Below are positions 1 through 8,143 of a DNA stretch of 64,000 nt, in pieces. A model generated the notes under the pieces. It made no database searches. It was not told where the DNA came from and worked only from the letters and a program-made list of their open reading frames with translations. Source of the stretch: Saltatorellus ferox (GTDB taxonomy: Bacteria; Planctomycetota; UBA1135; GCA-002686595); assembly GCA_007751475.1 (NCBI GenBank), contig CP036434.1, positions 5,089,524 to 5,153,523 on the forward strand. Reading direction: 5' to 3'. Every line of letters begins with the position of its first letter. Position 1 is the stretch's first letter. Both the position numbers and the translations under genes were made by a program.

Positions 1-191
1 TTGGCGCCGGTCGTCCCCTTCACCGTCACCCAGTGCCCGACCGTCAGGTCCTCGGGCTGAACTCCCTCCTCGTCCGCCCCTGCGACGAACGTGGCCGTCC
101 CCACCGGGATCGACGCGAGAGCGACACCCTTTCCTCCTCCCGATCCGACGATCAAAAGCGTCGCGAACCACAGCAAGCGCCACTCAGGCAT
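1..191 (-). CDS. Exported protein, N-terminal part only (cut by window edge)
   Basis: An ATG at 191 opens a frame that stays open to the window edge, giving 63 codons. It begins MPEWRLLWFATLLIVGSGGG, a short charged start followed by a hydrophobic stretch, so it looks like a signal peptide or anchor. The mature part then reads into a beta-rich segment containing the phrase VGHWVTVKGT, reminiscent of small OB- or DUF5666-like domains, but too little is present to name a family. The start overlaps the stop of the upstream phosphotransferase by 8 bases, so it is probably the next gene of the same operon. Function is not known. Confidence 0.6.
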   Translation of the reverse strand, partial: MPEWRLLWFATLLIVGSGGGKGVALASIPVGTATFVAGADEEGVQPEDLTVGHWVTVKGTTGA

Positions 192-1254
192 GGCAGAGCT
201 CGTCGAGGGAAGCCGAGGCGTGCTGGAGCAGAACTCCGCGCAGGGAACGCCACCTGGGCCGCAGGGAGTAGAGGACAGCGAGCCGCACAAAGGTCGCCGC
301 CTGATAGAAGCGAAGGGCCGCGTGGGCCGACTCGTCCTCGTCGATCTCGAAACCCGTCATCGCCGCCAGGGCGCAGTCACGCACGTCGTTCGCCTGGACG
401 GTCGAGCGGTTCTGAAGCTGCCTGAGCACGAAGTGCGCCGTCAGGTTGCCGAGGTCGACCTCGGGCTCGCCGGCGCAGAGCTGGTCGAAGTCGAGAACGG
501 TGACGCCCGACTCCGTGACGAGGAACTGACCGTCGTGGAAGTCGCGATGCACCGCGACGGAAACCCGCGGGGGCGCCTTGGCGACCCAGCGCTCCAGTCG
601 ATGCACGGCGTCGTCGACGTCGGGAAGACGATCCCCGAAGAGCACCGAGTAGCGCCTGTGGAGCTGCGCGATCCCATCGAGTTCCTCACGTCGCCCGTGG
701 CGCGGAAGTCCGCTCACGTCCAGGGCCCTCTGGAACTCGGCGAGTCCGGCGCCGATTCTGCGCCACTCTCCGGCGTGGCGCCCGAGGACCGGAAGCTCCG
801 TTCCCTGTATCCGTTCGAAGTCGATGCGAGCCGCCTCGCGGTCCACGCGCTGGATCCCCGGGATCTGCCAGTGTGGGATTCTCCCGGCGCCAGCCAGCGC
901 CAGCTCGTGCCGGAGCACGGCGTCCTCCAGGCGCTTCGGCCGAAAGAGCTTCGTGACCGCTCCCCCATCACGGCTCGTCGCCACGGCGCGCCTCCCGGGG
1001 CGCCACGCGAGAAGACCGTCGCGAAGGCACTCCGCCGCCGCTGGCAGCTTCCGATCCTCCCACGGATTCGCCCGCTGGAGCCGACCGTTGTCGTAGACGA
1101 ACCACAGCGGTCCGCCTTCGCCGTCCAGCGCCCAGACCTGGCTCCCGTCCTTTCTCGCTTCCACCCGGATCACCCGGGCCTCCACGTCCTCCGATCGCAG
1201 CTCACCCTGGATCAGGGTAAGGGCGCGGCCCCACTCACCGTTGCTCTCCATCAC
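184..1254 (-). CDS. APH-fold phosphotransferase (aminoglycoside/choline kinase-like)
   Basis: This 356-residue protein has the two hallmark motifs of the APH/choline-kinase superfamily in its C-terminal half: HRDFHDGQFLV (catalytic loop, H-x-D-x-H form) followed by VLDFDQL (metal-binding D-x-D). The N-terminal half is divergent, with a probable ATP-lobe lysine in VTKLFRPKRLEDAVLRHE. The start is GTG at 1254, in a GTGA overlap with the gene before it; an ATG follows directly. It lies last but one in an operon of glycosyltransferases and an ABC exporter, so a role in phosphorylating a sugar or lipid-linked glycan is more likely than antibiotic resistance. The substrate is not evident. Confidence 0.8.
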   Translation of the reverse strand: MMESNGEWGRALTLIQGELRSEDVEARVIRVEARKDGSQVWALDGEGGPLWFVYDNGRLQRANPWEDRKLPAAAECLRDGLLAWRPGRRAVATSRDGGAVTKLFRPKRLEDAVLRHELALAGAGRIPHWQIPGIQRVDREAARIDFERIQGTELPVLGRHAGEWRRIGAGLAEFQRALDVSGLPRHGRREELDGIAQLHRRYSVLFGDRLPDVDDAVHRLERWVAKAPPRVSVAVHRDFHDGQFLVTESGVTVLDFDQLCAGEPEVDLGNLTAHFVLRQLQNRSTVQANDVRDCALAAMTGFEIDEDESAHAALRFYQAATFVRLAVLYSLRPRWRSLRGVLLQHASASLDELCHA

Positions 1255-2558
1255 TTCCTCGAGGCAGCCAACGAGTTCGTGGAGGAGAGGAGACGTTCGG
1301 CACGGGAGAGAGCGCCTGATTCCAGTCGCCTGACCGACGCGGCGGCGCGCTCCAGGAGTTCGATGCAGGTGAGCGCACGGAGGCGCTCGAGATCCACGGC
1401 ACCTCCACCGACCTCGCGATAGAGATCGACGAGTTCACCGAACATCTCGTCCGCGTCCAGCGTCGTCGAAAGGGCCGCGGCATCCGCGGCCCAGCTCGCG
1501 AGGTCTTCCTCGACGGCACCGGAGCGCAGATCATCGAGATCGAGCAGCGAAGCTCCGTCCCCATGAATCAGCACCTGGTCCGGGTGAAGGTCCGAGTGAA
1601 TCCAGTGCGTTGCGGGGACGTCCAACGGCGCCCGGAACCGGGCCGGTAGCTCATCCGCTCCCTGGATCCCGCGCAGCAGCTCCAAAGGCGCCAGACGGGA
1701 ACTCACAGCCGGTCCATGGCTGCTAACGTTCACTCCGGCGTGGGGAGCGCGATGCAGTCGAGCGGCACACCGCAGCGCCTGGCCCGCGACCAGGAGATCG
1801 TCCCGTTCGGCCACGACGCCCTCCAGCCATTCCTCCAGGATCCATCCGGCCACGGGGTCATGCCCGAGACACTTCGGGATGGGAAGGTCGAGGGCCGCCA
1901 GCCCCATCCGCCGCTCCGCCGAGCGCGCGGCCGCATCGGAGGTCAGCACGCGAAGGCCGAACTCGACGACGTCGCGGGCACCACTCTCTCCGCGAAGCTT
2001 CGCCAGAACGTGGAAGACCGCCCGCCTGGAGTGCTTGTAGCGGCGGAGCGTCAGGACGCTCGGCCGAAGCCTCACCGTGAATGGCTCGGCGACCCCAAGG
2101 CGATCGATCCAGCGGGCCACACGATGCATGTCGTGGGCACGCACGGCGCCCCGGAGTTTCGGGTCCGCCGGGAACACCCACAGGCTCGCATGGCGCTCCG
2201 CCAGCAAGGCGAACGGCCGCAGCGGCGCGCAGGCGAGAGCGAGCTGTTCGGCGTAGCGCCCTCCTACCTCGCGATCCTCGACCTTGTCTCCGAGGTGGAC
2301 CTTGTAGGTGACCGCATGTTCACCACCGTCCTCGAGCCGCACGGCATAGGTGGCAGCCAGGGCCACGCCCGGCTTGTAGCGCACGTGCACCACGCGCGCC
2401 TCCACCGCGAGATCCGCGCTTCCGGTCTGGTCGTCGCGCGCGCAGAGACGTTCGTTGACCAGGTCGAGGATCTCCCGCTCGGAGGGCGGAACGAGTCCGG
2501 AGTCCCCGAGCTGCGCAGGCAGCGAGAGGTCCCGTGCGTACTGGGTGAGACCGATCAT
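1251..2558 (-). CDS. APH-fold phosphotransferase, copy with intact motifs
   Basis: This is a 435-residue protein from ATG 2558, whose start overlaps the ABC exporter stop as ATGA. The C-terminal lobe has the catalytic loop HSDLHPDQVL at residues 321-330 and the metal motif LLDLDD at 338-343, both of the APH/choline-kinase superfamily. The N-terminal part has a conserved YKPG...TYKVHLGD segment that may form the ATP lobe. It is a clear paralogue of the orphan gene at 12000-13295, with closely similar sequence along the whole length. The start at MIGLTQ is chosen because the paralogue begins with the same residues; the frame stays open further upstream only as a shadow of the exporter gene. Substrate unknown; the context points to a glycan or lipid. 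Confidence 0.82.
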   Translation of the reverse strand: MIGLTQYARDLSLPAQLGDSGLVPPSEREILDLVNERLCARDDQTGSADLAVEARVVHVRYKPGVALAATYAVRLEDGGEHAVTYKVHLGDKVEDREVGGRYAEQLALACAPLRPFALLAERHASLWVFPADPKLRGAVRAHDMHRVARWIDRLGVAEPFTVRLRPSVLTLRRYKHSRRAVFHVLAKLRGESGARDVVEFGLRVLTSDAAARSAERRMGLAALDLPIPKCLGHDPVAGWILEEWLEGVVAERDDLLVAGQALRCAARLHRAPHAGVNVSSHGPAVSSRLAPLELLRGIQGADELPARFRAPLDVPATHWIHSDLHPDQVLIHGDGASLLDLDDLRSGAVEEDLASWAADAAALSTTLDADEMFGELVDLYREVGGGAVDLERLRALTCIELLERAAASVRRLESGALSRAERLLSSTNSLAASRK

Positions 2559-4339
2559 GCCCGGCTCCCCTCGGCCACTTCGACCATGTGCTGGTACGCA
2601 ATAGCTGTGCCCCGAAGCTCCCGATCGGTCCCCGCTCCGATGAGCCGTCCGCCATCCAGGAAGAGAACGCGGTCGAACGAGTGCAGGCTGCCCGCATCGT
2701 GCGTGACGACGATCACCATGCCGCCATCCGCGGCGTGCTGACGAAGGCTCGCCTCCACCCTCGCGGAAGCGTGGGCGTCGAGGCCGTTGAACGGCTCGTC
2801 CGCGATCAGAATCGGAGACTTCCGCAGGAAGGCACGGGCGAGGCAGATCCGCTTGCGCTGGCCGCCGGAGAGCGCGGAGCCGGACGCACCGAGTCGATAC
2901 TCCAGCCCACCCGGAAGCTCGCGGACCATCTCCGCCGCGCCCGCGTCCTCCAGGGCCCGCCACATCGCGGGCTCCTCCGCCTCGGGATCGCCGAGCTGAA
3001 GGTTCTCCGCGACCGATGCTCCAAAGAGCATCGTGGACTGCATCGAAAGCGCGAATCGCTCGCGGAGCCGGTCCAGGTCGTACTCCGGTAGCTCCACTCC
3101 ATCGAGCGTCACGCGCCCCTGATCCGGGTCCATCAGACGGAGCGCGAGGGCCGCGAGCGTCGATTTCCCTGCGCCACTCGCGCCGAAGAGAGCGACGTAG
3201 TCCCCCGCTCGAACCTCGAAGGACACGTGGCGGAGCGCACGCTCTGCGCCGGGGTAGGCGTAGGAGACCCGCTCGTAGGCGAGGCAGACAGGCGCGCTCA
3301 CGGGCACCTTCTTGCCCGACGTCAAGCGCACGGGCCGATCCTCGTCGAGCACGCGCAAGAGCCGCTCCCCGCAGGCGGTCCCCTTGGCCACGCGCGCCTG
3401 ATGCTTGGCCGCCGAGCGAATCGGCTTCATCAGGCCGCGCACGTAGGAGATGAACACGATCAGCTCCCCCGCGCTGAAGTCGGCGGCGGGCTGAAGCACG
3501 CGCAGGCCGCCGAGAAGCACCGTGATCCCGAGCGCGATGGCGAGCAGCCCTTCCACGGACGACGAGAGACGAGCGGCGGCGCGCGCCGTCTTGAGACCGG
3601 CGCGCGCGTTCCTTCGGTTCGTCTTGGCGAAGGCGCGGACGGCGTCGCCTTCGCGGCCGAGGGACTGAATCAGGGCAGCGGCCCCGAGGGACTCCTGCAT
3701 GTAGTCCGCCATGTCCCCTTCCTTGCGCCGCTGCTTGCGCGTGGCGATCCGGAGCTTGCCCGCGAGGAAGCGCGCCACGAAGAAGATGATCGGCAGGAAG
3801 ATGGCGAGCGTCAGCGTGAGCCGAAGATCGACCCACACCATGAGCGCCACGGTGCCGACGACCTGGATGGCGCGGGTGACGAGGTGGCTGCTCGCCTCGA
3901 CCAGCATGGTGCTGACCATGGGAGCGTCCCCCATCAGCCGCATCAGAAGATCACCTGACTTCTGCCGCGTGTGAAAGTTCGGCGGCAGCTCCACCAGATG
4001 CCGGAAGACCCGCAGGCGAAGCGCCCTCGTGAGCGCGTGGCCCGTGGCCACGATCTTGAGCGTGGCCACGTGGTTGACGACGATCCGCAGGAGCACGGCG
4101 GCCGCGAGGCAGGCGCTTCCCACGTAGACGATCTGCGCGGCGTTGCTCGCGCGTCCGATCAGGGCGCGGTCGAAGATCTGCTGCATCGCCCAGGGCTGCG
4201 CGAGCTCCAGGCCCACGCCGATGAGCTGCAGGCCGATCCCGAGAAGAAGAGCCAGGCGAAAGGGCACGAGGTCCCCGAAGAATCGCCGCGAGATGTTCCA
4301 GGAGGAATGGTCGTTGGCCGAGAGCTTCACGCTTTCCAC
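2555..4339 (-). CDS. ABC exporter, fused membrane and ATPase domains (MsbA-like)
   Basis: This 594-residue half-transporter has an N-terminal six-helix membrane domain (about residues 25-310) and a C-terminal ATPase. The ATPase shows Walker A GASGAGKST at 386-394, signature LSGGQ at 490-494, Walker B PILIADEP at 509-516 with the catalytic glutamate, and the switch histidine in VVTHD near 547. The layout is that of lipid or lipid-linked glycan exporters of the ABCB/MsbA type, which act as dimers in the inner membrane. It sits between glycosyltransferases and kinases and overlaps both neighbours (13 bases with the GT4 upstream, 4 with the kinase downstream), so it probably flips the product they make. 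The cargo is inferred. Confidence 0.9.
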   Translation of the reverse strand: MESVKLSANDHSSWNISRRFFGDLVPFRLALLLGIGLQLIGVGLELAQPWAMQQIFDRALIGRASNAAQIVYVGSACLAAAVLLRIVVNHVATLKIVATGHALTRALRLRVFRHLVELPPNFHTRQKSGDLLMRLMGDAPMVSTMLVEASSHLVTRAIQVVGTVALMVWVDLRLTLTLAIFLPIIFFVARFLAGKLRIATRKQRRKEGDMADYMQESLGAAALIQSLGREGDAVRAFAKTNRRNARAGLKTARAAARLSSSVEGLLAIALGITVLLGGLRVLQPAADFSAGELIVFISYVRGLMKPIRSAAKHQARVAKGTACGERLLRVLDEDRPVRLTSGKKVPVSAPVCLAYERVSYAYPGAERALRHVSFEVRAGDYVALFGASGAGKSTLAALALRLMDPDQGRVTLDGVELPEYDLDRLRERFALSMQSTMLFGASVAENLQLGDPEAEEPAMWRALEDAGAAEMVRELPGGLEYRLGASGSALSGGQRKRICLARAFLRKSPILIADEPFNGLDAHASARVEASLRQHAADGGMVIVVTHDAGSLHSFDRVLFLDGGRLIGAGTDRELRGTAIAYQHMVEVAEGSRA

Positions 4340-5397
4340 TCCAGAATCGAGTCGAGCACATCGCGCGCGATCTGTTCCCAGGAAGCCCCGAGCGCGGCTT
4401 CGCGCGCCGCGATGGCCATCTTGGAGCGACGGCGCGGAACGCGCGCGAGCCCCATCAGCGCCTGCGTCAGCGCGCCCGGGTCGCTCGGATCGTAGATCAC
4501 GCCCGCGCGGCCGTGCTCGACCGTTTCGGCGAGGTCACCGAGGTCCGGCACCACCGGCACGACGCCGGCGGCCATCGCCTCGCGGAGCTTCAGCGGCGAG
4601 AAGTAGCACGCGCCCTCGGGGTCGTAGCCGAAGGGGATCACGTGGAACCCTGCGACCCACCGACTGAGCTCCCGTTGATCGCACCACGGAACGTGCCGCC
4701 AGCGCTCCGCGGGAAGCGCGCCCGCGAGGGCCTCCGAGTAATCCCCTTCTCCGACGCAGAGCACCGCGAGGTTGACGCCCGCCGCGAGCGCGTCCCTGCA
4801 GGCCTCGACGATCCGTTCGAAGCCGTGCCATGGCCGAAGCCGCCCGTGGAAGCCCACGAGGAACGGTCGCTCGAGGGCCGGGAACCAGTCGGCGCGCTCC
4901 CTTTCGATCCCTTCGATCGGCCGGAAGAGGTCCGCGTTCACGCCGTTGGGCCTGACCCAGACGGCGGAGGCCTCGGCGCCGCGGCCCTTCGCGTACTCGG
5001 CCACGAGCGGGCTCACGCAGAGCACGCGATGGGCCCCGCGGAAGACCTGTTGCTCGGCGGCTCGATCGAGCGCTGCGCCGTCGACACCGCGCCATTTCAC
5101 GGCTTCGTCTTCGAGGGGTGCGTTGACCTCCAGCACATGGGGCACGCGCGCATCGAACGCGAAGGACGCGCCTTCGAAAGCACCCAGCGAGTAGCGCTCG
5201 TAGAGCACGTCGATGGGACCGGCGACGAGCGCGCGCTCGAGCTGATGACGCGCCTCCTCGGCGTTCGAGGCGTGAAGGCGAACGACCTCGGCTCCGAGGC
5301 CCTGGAACGCCTCGCACATGGCCGCCACGTGAATGGCGGCGCCCTTCTTGGCGTTCGGCCGGATGCCACGATCCTGAACGAGATGAACGACACGCAT
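4327..5397 (-). CDS. GT4-family glycosyltransferase
   Basis: A 356-residue GT-B-fold enzyme. It opens with MRVVHLVQDRG and a glycine/alanine-rich donor-independent loop (KKGAAIHVAAMCEAF). The C-terminal Rossmann domain has FHGRLRPWHGFERIVEA and the family-4 region PLKLREAMAAGVVPVVPDLGDLAE, where the E in LREAMAAG matches the E-x7-E motif area of GT4 enzymes that binds the nucleotide sugar. It would transfer a sugar to a growing glycan on the cytoplasmic face of the membrane. It overlaps the exporter gene by 13 bases and the preceding GT4 gene by one base, so the genes are translationally coupled. Sugar specificity cannot be read from the sequence. Confidence 0.88.
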   Translation of the reverse strand: MRVVHLVQDRGIRPNAKKGAAIHVAAMCEAFQGLGAEVVRLHASNAEEARHQLERALVAGPIDVLYERYSLGAFEGASFAFDARVPHVLEVNAPLEDEAVKWRGVDGAALDRAAEQQVFRGAHRVLCVSPLVAEYAKGRGAEASAVWVRPNGVNADLFRPIEGIERERADWFPALERPFLVGFHGRLRPWHGFERIVEACRDALAAGVNLAVLCVGEGDYSEALAGALPAERWRHVPWCDQRELSRWVAGFHVIPFGYDPEGACYFSPLKLREAMAAGVVPVVPDLGDLAETVEHGRAGVIYDPSDPGALTQALMGLARVPRRRSKMAIAAREAALGASWEQIARDVLDSILEWKA

Positions 5398-6617
5398 CAG
5401 ACCGCCACCTCGGAACGAACGCCGTGGAACCAGCTCTGGAGCGTGGCCGCTGCCTGGCTCCCGTCGAAGTTCTCTTCGGCGTGGGCACGGCCCAGACGAG
5501 CGAGGCGCTCCCGCTCGTCCGCGTCGTCGAGGAGTTCTGCGAGGACCCGCGCGAGTCCCGCGTCGTCGTTCTCTTCGATGAGCCTGCCACAGCGTCCCTG
5601 ATCCACGATCTCGGGGATCCCCGTGACCGGCGTCGACACGACGGGGAGCCCGACGGCCAGCGCTTCGAGAAGCACGGTCGGAAGGGCATCGCGATTGCCG
5701 TCATCACCGATGCGGCAGGGCAGGGCGAAGACGGTGGCCGCGTTCATGGCCGCGCGCACCTCGCCCTGATCCACCGCACCGGGCATGTCGACGTCGCCGT
5801 GAAGCCCCAGGCGATCCCGCTCGGCCTCCAGGGCCGCGCGCTCTTCCCCATCCCCGAGGATCAGCGCGCGGAACGGACGGCCTTGCTCCTTCAGTCTCTT
5901 CAGCGCGCGCAGTAGCACGTCGAAGCCCTTCTTCTCCACGAGCCGCCCGACGCCCAGGATCGTGTGCTCCTCGCGCGACCCGGAAGCGACCGCGAAGTCG
6001 TCCAGATCGATTCCGTTGTAGAGCCGGCGAACGCGGTCGCGCGCCCAGGGCTCCACGGCCTCCATGAGGTAGCTCACGTTCGCATCGCAAACGGTCACCG
6101 TGAACTGGCTGTCCCCGACGAGCTTCGAAAGCAGCTCGCGGCGCACGGTCGAGCGATAGATATCCTTGGCGTGCGCCGTGATGGAGTAGCCCGGACCGCC
6201 GAGCTGACCGACGATCCAGGCGACGATCGCGGACTCCGTCGCGAAGTGAACGTGGATGTGCTCGACGTCGAGTTCACGGGATCTCCGCAGGACCCAGAGC
6301 GCCTCGGCGACCAGCTTGGGAAGGCGCTCGACGCCCGCTGCGAGGAGCGTTCTCACGACCTGACCGAGGCGCTCCCACGTCGCCGCTTCCACGTCATCGT
6401 GCTCGAAGAGTTCGCGCCAGGGATCGAGACCCTCGGCTCCTACCCGATGGATGTCGGCGCGCAGACTGGAGAACGCCTGGTGGCGCGGCTCATCGTCGGC
6501 GTCGCGCCTCGCGAAGACGACGACGTCGGTGCCGCGCTGCTCCTGGCGGAGGACTTCTCCGAGCACGAAGGTCTCGGAGAGGCGGGGGAACTTCTTGACC
6601 AGGTAGGCGATCTTCAT
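5397..6617 (-). CDS. GT4-family glycosyltransferase (colanic-acid WcaL-like)
   Basis: A 406-residue GT-B enzyme beginning MKIAYLVKKFPRLSETFVLGEV. That opening is typical of the WcaL/AmsK-like branch of GT4 transferases used in exopolysaccharide synthesis. The C-terminal nucleotide-sugar domain includes ILGVGRLVEKKGFDVLLRAL and, later, PTVLLEALAVGLPVVSTPVTGIPEIV, which contains the conserved glutamate pair region. A histidine-rich HIHVHFATESA motif in the N-terminal domain is also typical. The stop overlaps the next start by one base and its own start is coupled by ATGA to the gene before it. It probably adds one sugar of the glycan made by this operon. Confidence 0.88.
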   Translation of the reverse strand: MKIAYLVKKFPRLSETFVLGEVLRQEQRGTDVVVFARRDADDEPRHQAFSSLRADIHRVGAEGLDPWRELFEHDDVEAATWERLGQVVRTLLAAGVERLPKLVAEALWVLRRSRELDVEHIHVHFATESAIVAWIVGQLGGPGYSITAHAKDIYRSTVRRELLSKLVGDSQFTVTVCDANVSYLMEAVEPWARDRVRRLYNGIDLDDFAVASGSREEHTILGVGRLVEKKGFDVLLRALKRLKEQGRPFRALILGDGEERAALEAERDRLGLHGDVDMPGAVDQGEVRAAMNAATVFALPCRIGDDGNRDALPTVLLEALAVGLPVVSTPVTGIPEIVDQGRCGRLIEENDDAGLARVLAELLDDADERERLARLGRAHAEENFDGSQAAATLQSWFHGVRSEVAV

Positions 6618-7822
6618 GAGGCAAGCTCCGCGGGTGCAGTGTCAATACATGGGCCGTTCAGCGGGGTTCCGAGGGACGCCCCCTGGGCGGCGACGGCGCT
6701 GCGCAAGAGAACGCTGGCGGCTTTCTGCGCGCCGTTCATGGAGGGCAGGGGACGGGAGACCCGGCGCTGCTCCAGCGCGAACTGAATCTCGCCCAGGAGA
6801 GCGCTCGGGCTGGCGCCCGACGCGTTGAAGGCCAGGCCCCGGGCGGCCAGTCGCTGGGCGCGCACGAGCTGCTCACGCCGCGGCGTGACCCGCGGCAAGA
6901 GAACCGACGGGACGCGCGACTGGAGCAGCTCCGAGCAGGTGTTGTAGCCGGCCATCGAGACGACCGCCGACGCGTCGCGGAAGAGAGCCGGAAGATCGTC
7001 GTGGGATCGATGGACCGTGACGTCCGGTTGGGCGGATGCGCGGCGCTTGACCTCCTTGCCAGCGTCGCTCCCGAAGAGGGGTCCGAGGACCACCGTCGTG
7101 GTCCAGTGGGGCTGGCCGAACTCCATGGCGTCGAAGTAGCGGTGCACACGCTCGGCTCCATCCTCTCCGCCGCCGACCGTCACGACCACGTGGGGCTGCA
7201 GGAGCGCCAGCGGTCGGAAGGGAGGGCGCAGCCGCGGGCGCACGACGTAGCCGGTGAACAGCAGGCGATCCCTGACGGCGGCGAGCTCCGCGTACTCGAC
7301 GGAGGCGTCGAAGACCTCGCGATCCCCGTAGACCATGATCTGGTCGTAGTCGTTCTCGATCGCGTGCCGAACGTCCGCCGAACCCCACTCCGCGTCCATG
7401 GACTCGGGGTGATCGACGATGTCGCGGAATCCGAGGATGCAGCGCGTTCCGAGGGCGCGGGCTCTCACCAGGGCGGGCTCGAGCTCGCCGAGGAGGCCGA
7501 TGGGCTTGTGGTCCACGAGCAGGGCGTGGGGCCGGAAGCCCTCGACGGCGCTCGTGAGGAGGCGCGCGCGGAACTCCAGCAGGCTCGTGAGGCCCATGGT
7601 CCACTCGCGCGAGACGTAGTCTCCATCGCGATCCTTGGTCACGGAAGGCAGCTTGAGGATGTCGATCCCCCGCGGAAGCCGAAAGCTCGTGGCCACGGGA
7701 GAGCCGGTGGCGATCAGCACGGACGCTCCTGGGCACTGCTCGAGCAACCGCCCGGCGATGGTGACGGAGCGGCGCAGATGGCCTAGACCGAAGGAGTCGT
7801 GGCTATAGAGAAGGAACCGCAT
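6614..7822 (-). CDS. Predicted GT-B glycosyltransferase, COG4671 type; first gene of operon
   Basis: A 402-residue protein starting MRFLLYSHDSFGLGHLRRSV, the characteristic opening of the COG4671 group of predicted glycosyltransferases related to MurG and GT28. The C-terminal half carries the GT28-like block VVSMAGYNTCSELLQSRVPSVLLPR, where the glycine-rich loop and the SEL glutamate contact the donor in relatives. The ATG at 7822 is chosen because it begins exactly at the first Rossmann strand; the frame remains open far upstream only because it is antisense to the gene at 8144. It is the promoter-proximal gene of the run down to position 1. The product sugar is unknown. Confidence 0.85.
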   Translation of the reverse strand: MRFLLYSHDSFGLGHLRRSVTIAGRLLEQCPGASVLIATGSPVATSFRLPRGIDILKLPSVTKDRDGDYVSREWTMGLTSLLEFRARLLTSAVEGFRPHALLVDHKPIGLLGELEPALVRARALGTRCILGFRDIVDHPESMDAEWGSADVRHAIENDYDQIMVYGDREVFDASVEYAELAAVRDRLLFTGYVVRPRLRPPFRPLALLQPHVVVTVGGGEDGAERVHRYFDAMEFGQPHWTTTVVLGPLFGSDAGKEVKRRASAQPDVTVHRSHDDLPALFRDASAVVSMAGYNTCSELLQSRVPSVLLPRVTPRREQLVRAQRLAARGLAFNASGASPSALLGEIQFALEQRRVSRPLPSMNGAQKAASVLLRSAVAAQGASLGTPLNGPCIDTAPAELAS

Positions 7823-8143
7823 GTCGGGGGGGGGGAGAAGGGGGCGCCCGCCGCGGAGGCGTTTCGCCGGAAGTGGACGGATCTCGACTCCCCGAGCGCA
7901 ACAAGCGTGCCACGCTTCTAATCCGGGGGAGGCGCCCCCCCATGACGCTCCCCGGATCCGAGCGTCCAGGAACCAGACCCCCTGTCCACCATCTGGACAG
8001 CTGACCACGCTTCTGCCTGGCAGAGGGCCAAGGTCGCTTGCGAGGCCCGCGAACTTGCCCTGGCATGGCGCTTGCTCGTCGACGGTTCCACTCGCCTCGG
8101 CGACTCTCCTTTGCCCCCCCAATGCACTCCGAGTGTGCAATCC
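7823..8143. other. Divergent intergenic region
   Basis: This 321-base gap separates the start of the minus-strand glycan operon from the start of the plus-strand exported protein. I see no credible gene. It must carry the promoters of both. It holds a G-run near 7824-7836 and the inverted repeat at 7983-7999, which also occurs upstream of the orphan phosphotransferase. No clear -35/-10 pair could be assigned. Confidence 0.6.
7983..7999. promoter_or_regulatory. Candidate operator, inverted repeat TGTCCA-N5-TGGACA
   Basis: The 17 bases TGTCCACCATCTGGACA form a perfect 6-bp inverted repeat with a 5-bp spacer. A copy matching at 15 of 17 positions lies at 13517-13533, upstream of the paralogous phosphotransferase. 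The spacing fits a dimeric helix-turn-helix regulator. The regulator is not identified and the regulatory role is inferred only from the repetition and position. Confidence 0.4.

Noticed and set aside
184..2558. The two APH-fold genes as aminoglycoside resistance genes
   Set aside because: They are in a glycan operon with glycosyltransferases and an exporter and are distant from known resistance enzymes in overall sequence.
2559..3836. N-terminal part of the long frame ending at 1251
   Set aside because: It lies on top of the ABC exporter in another frame. The phosphotransferase starts at 2558, as the paralogue shows.
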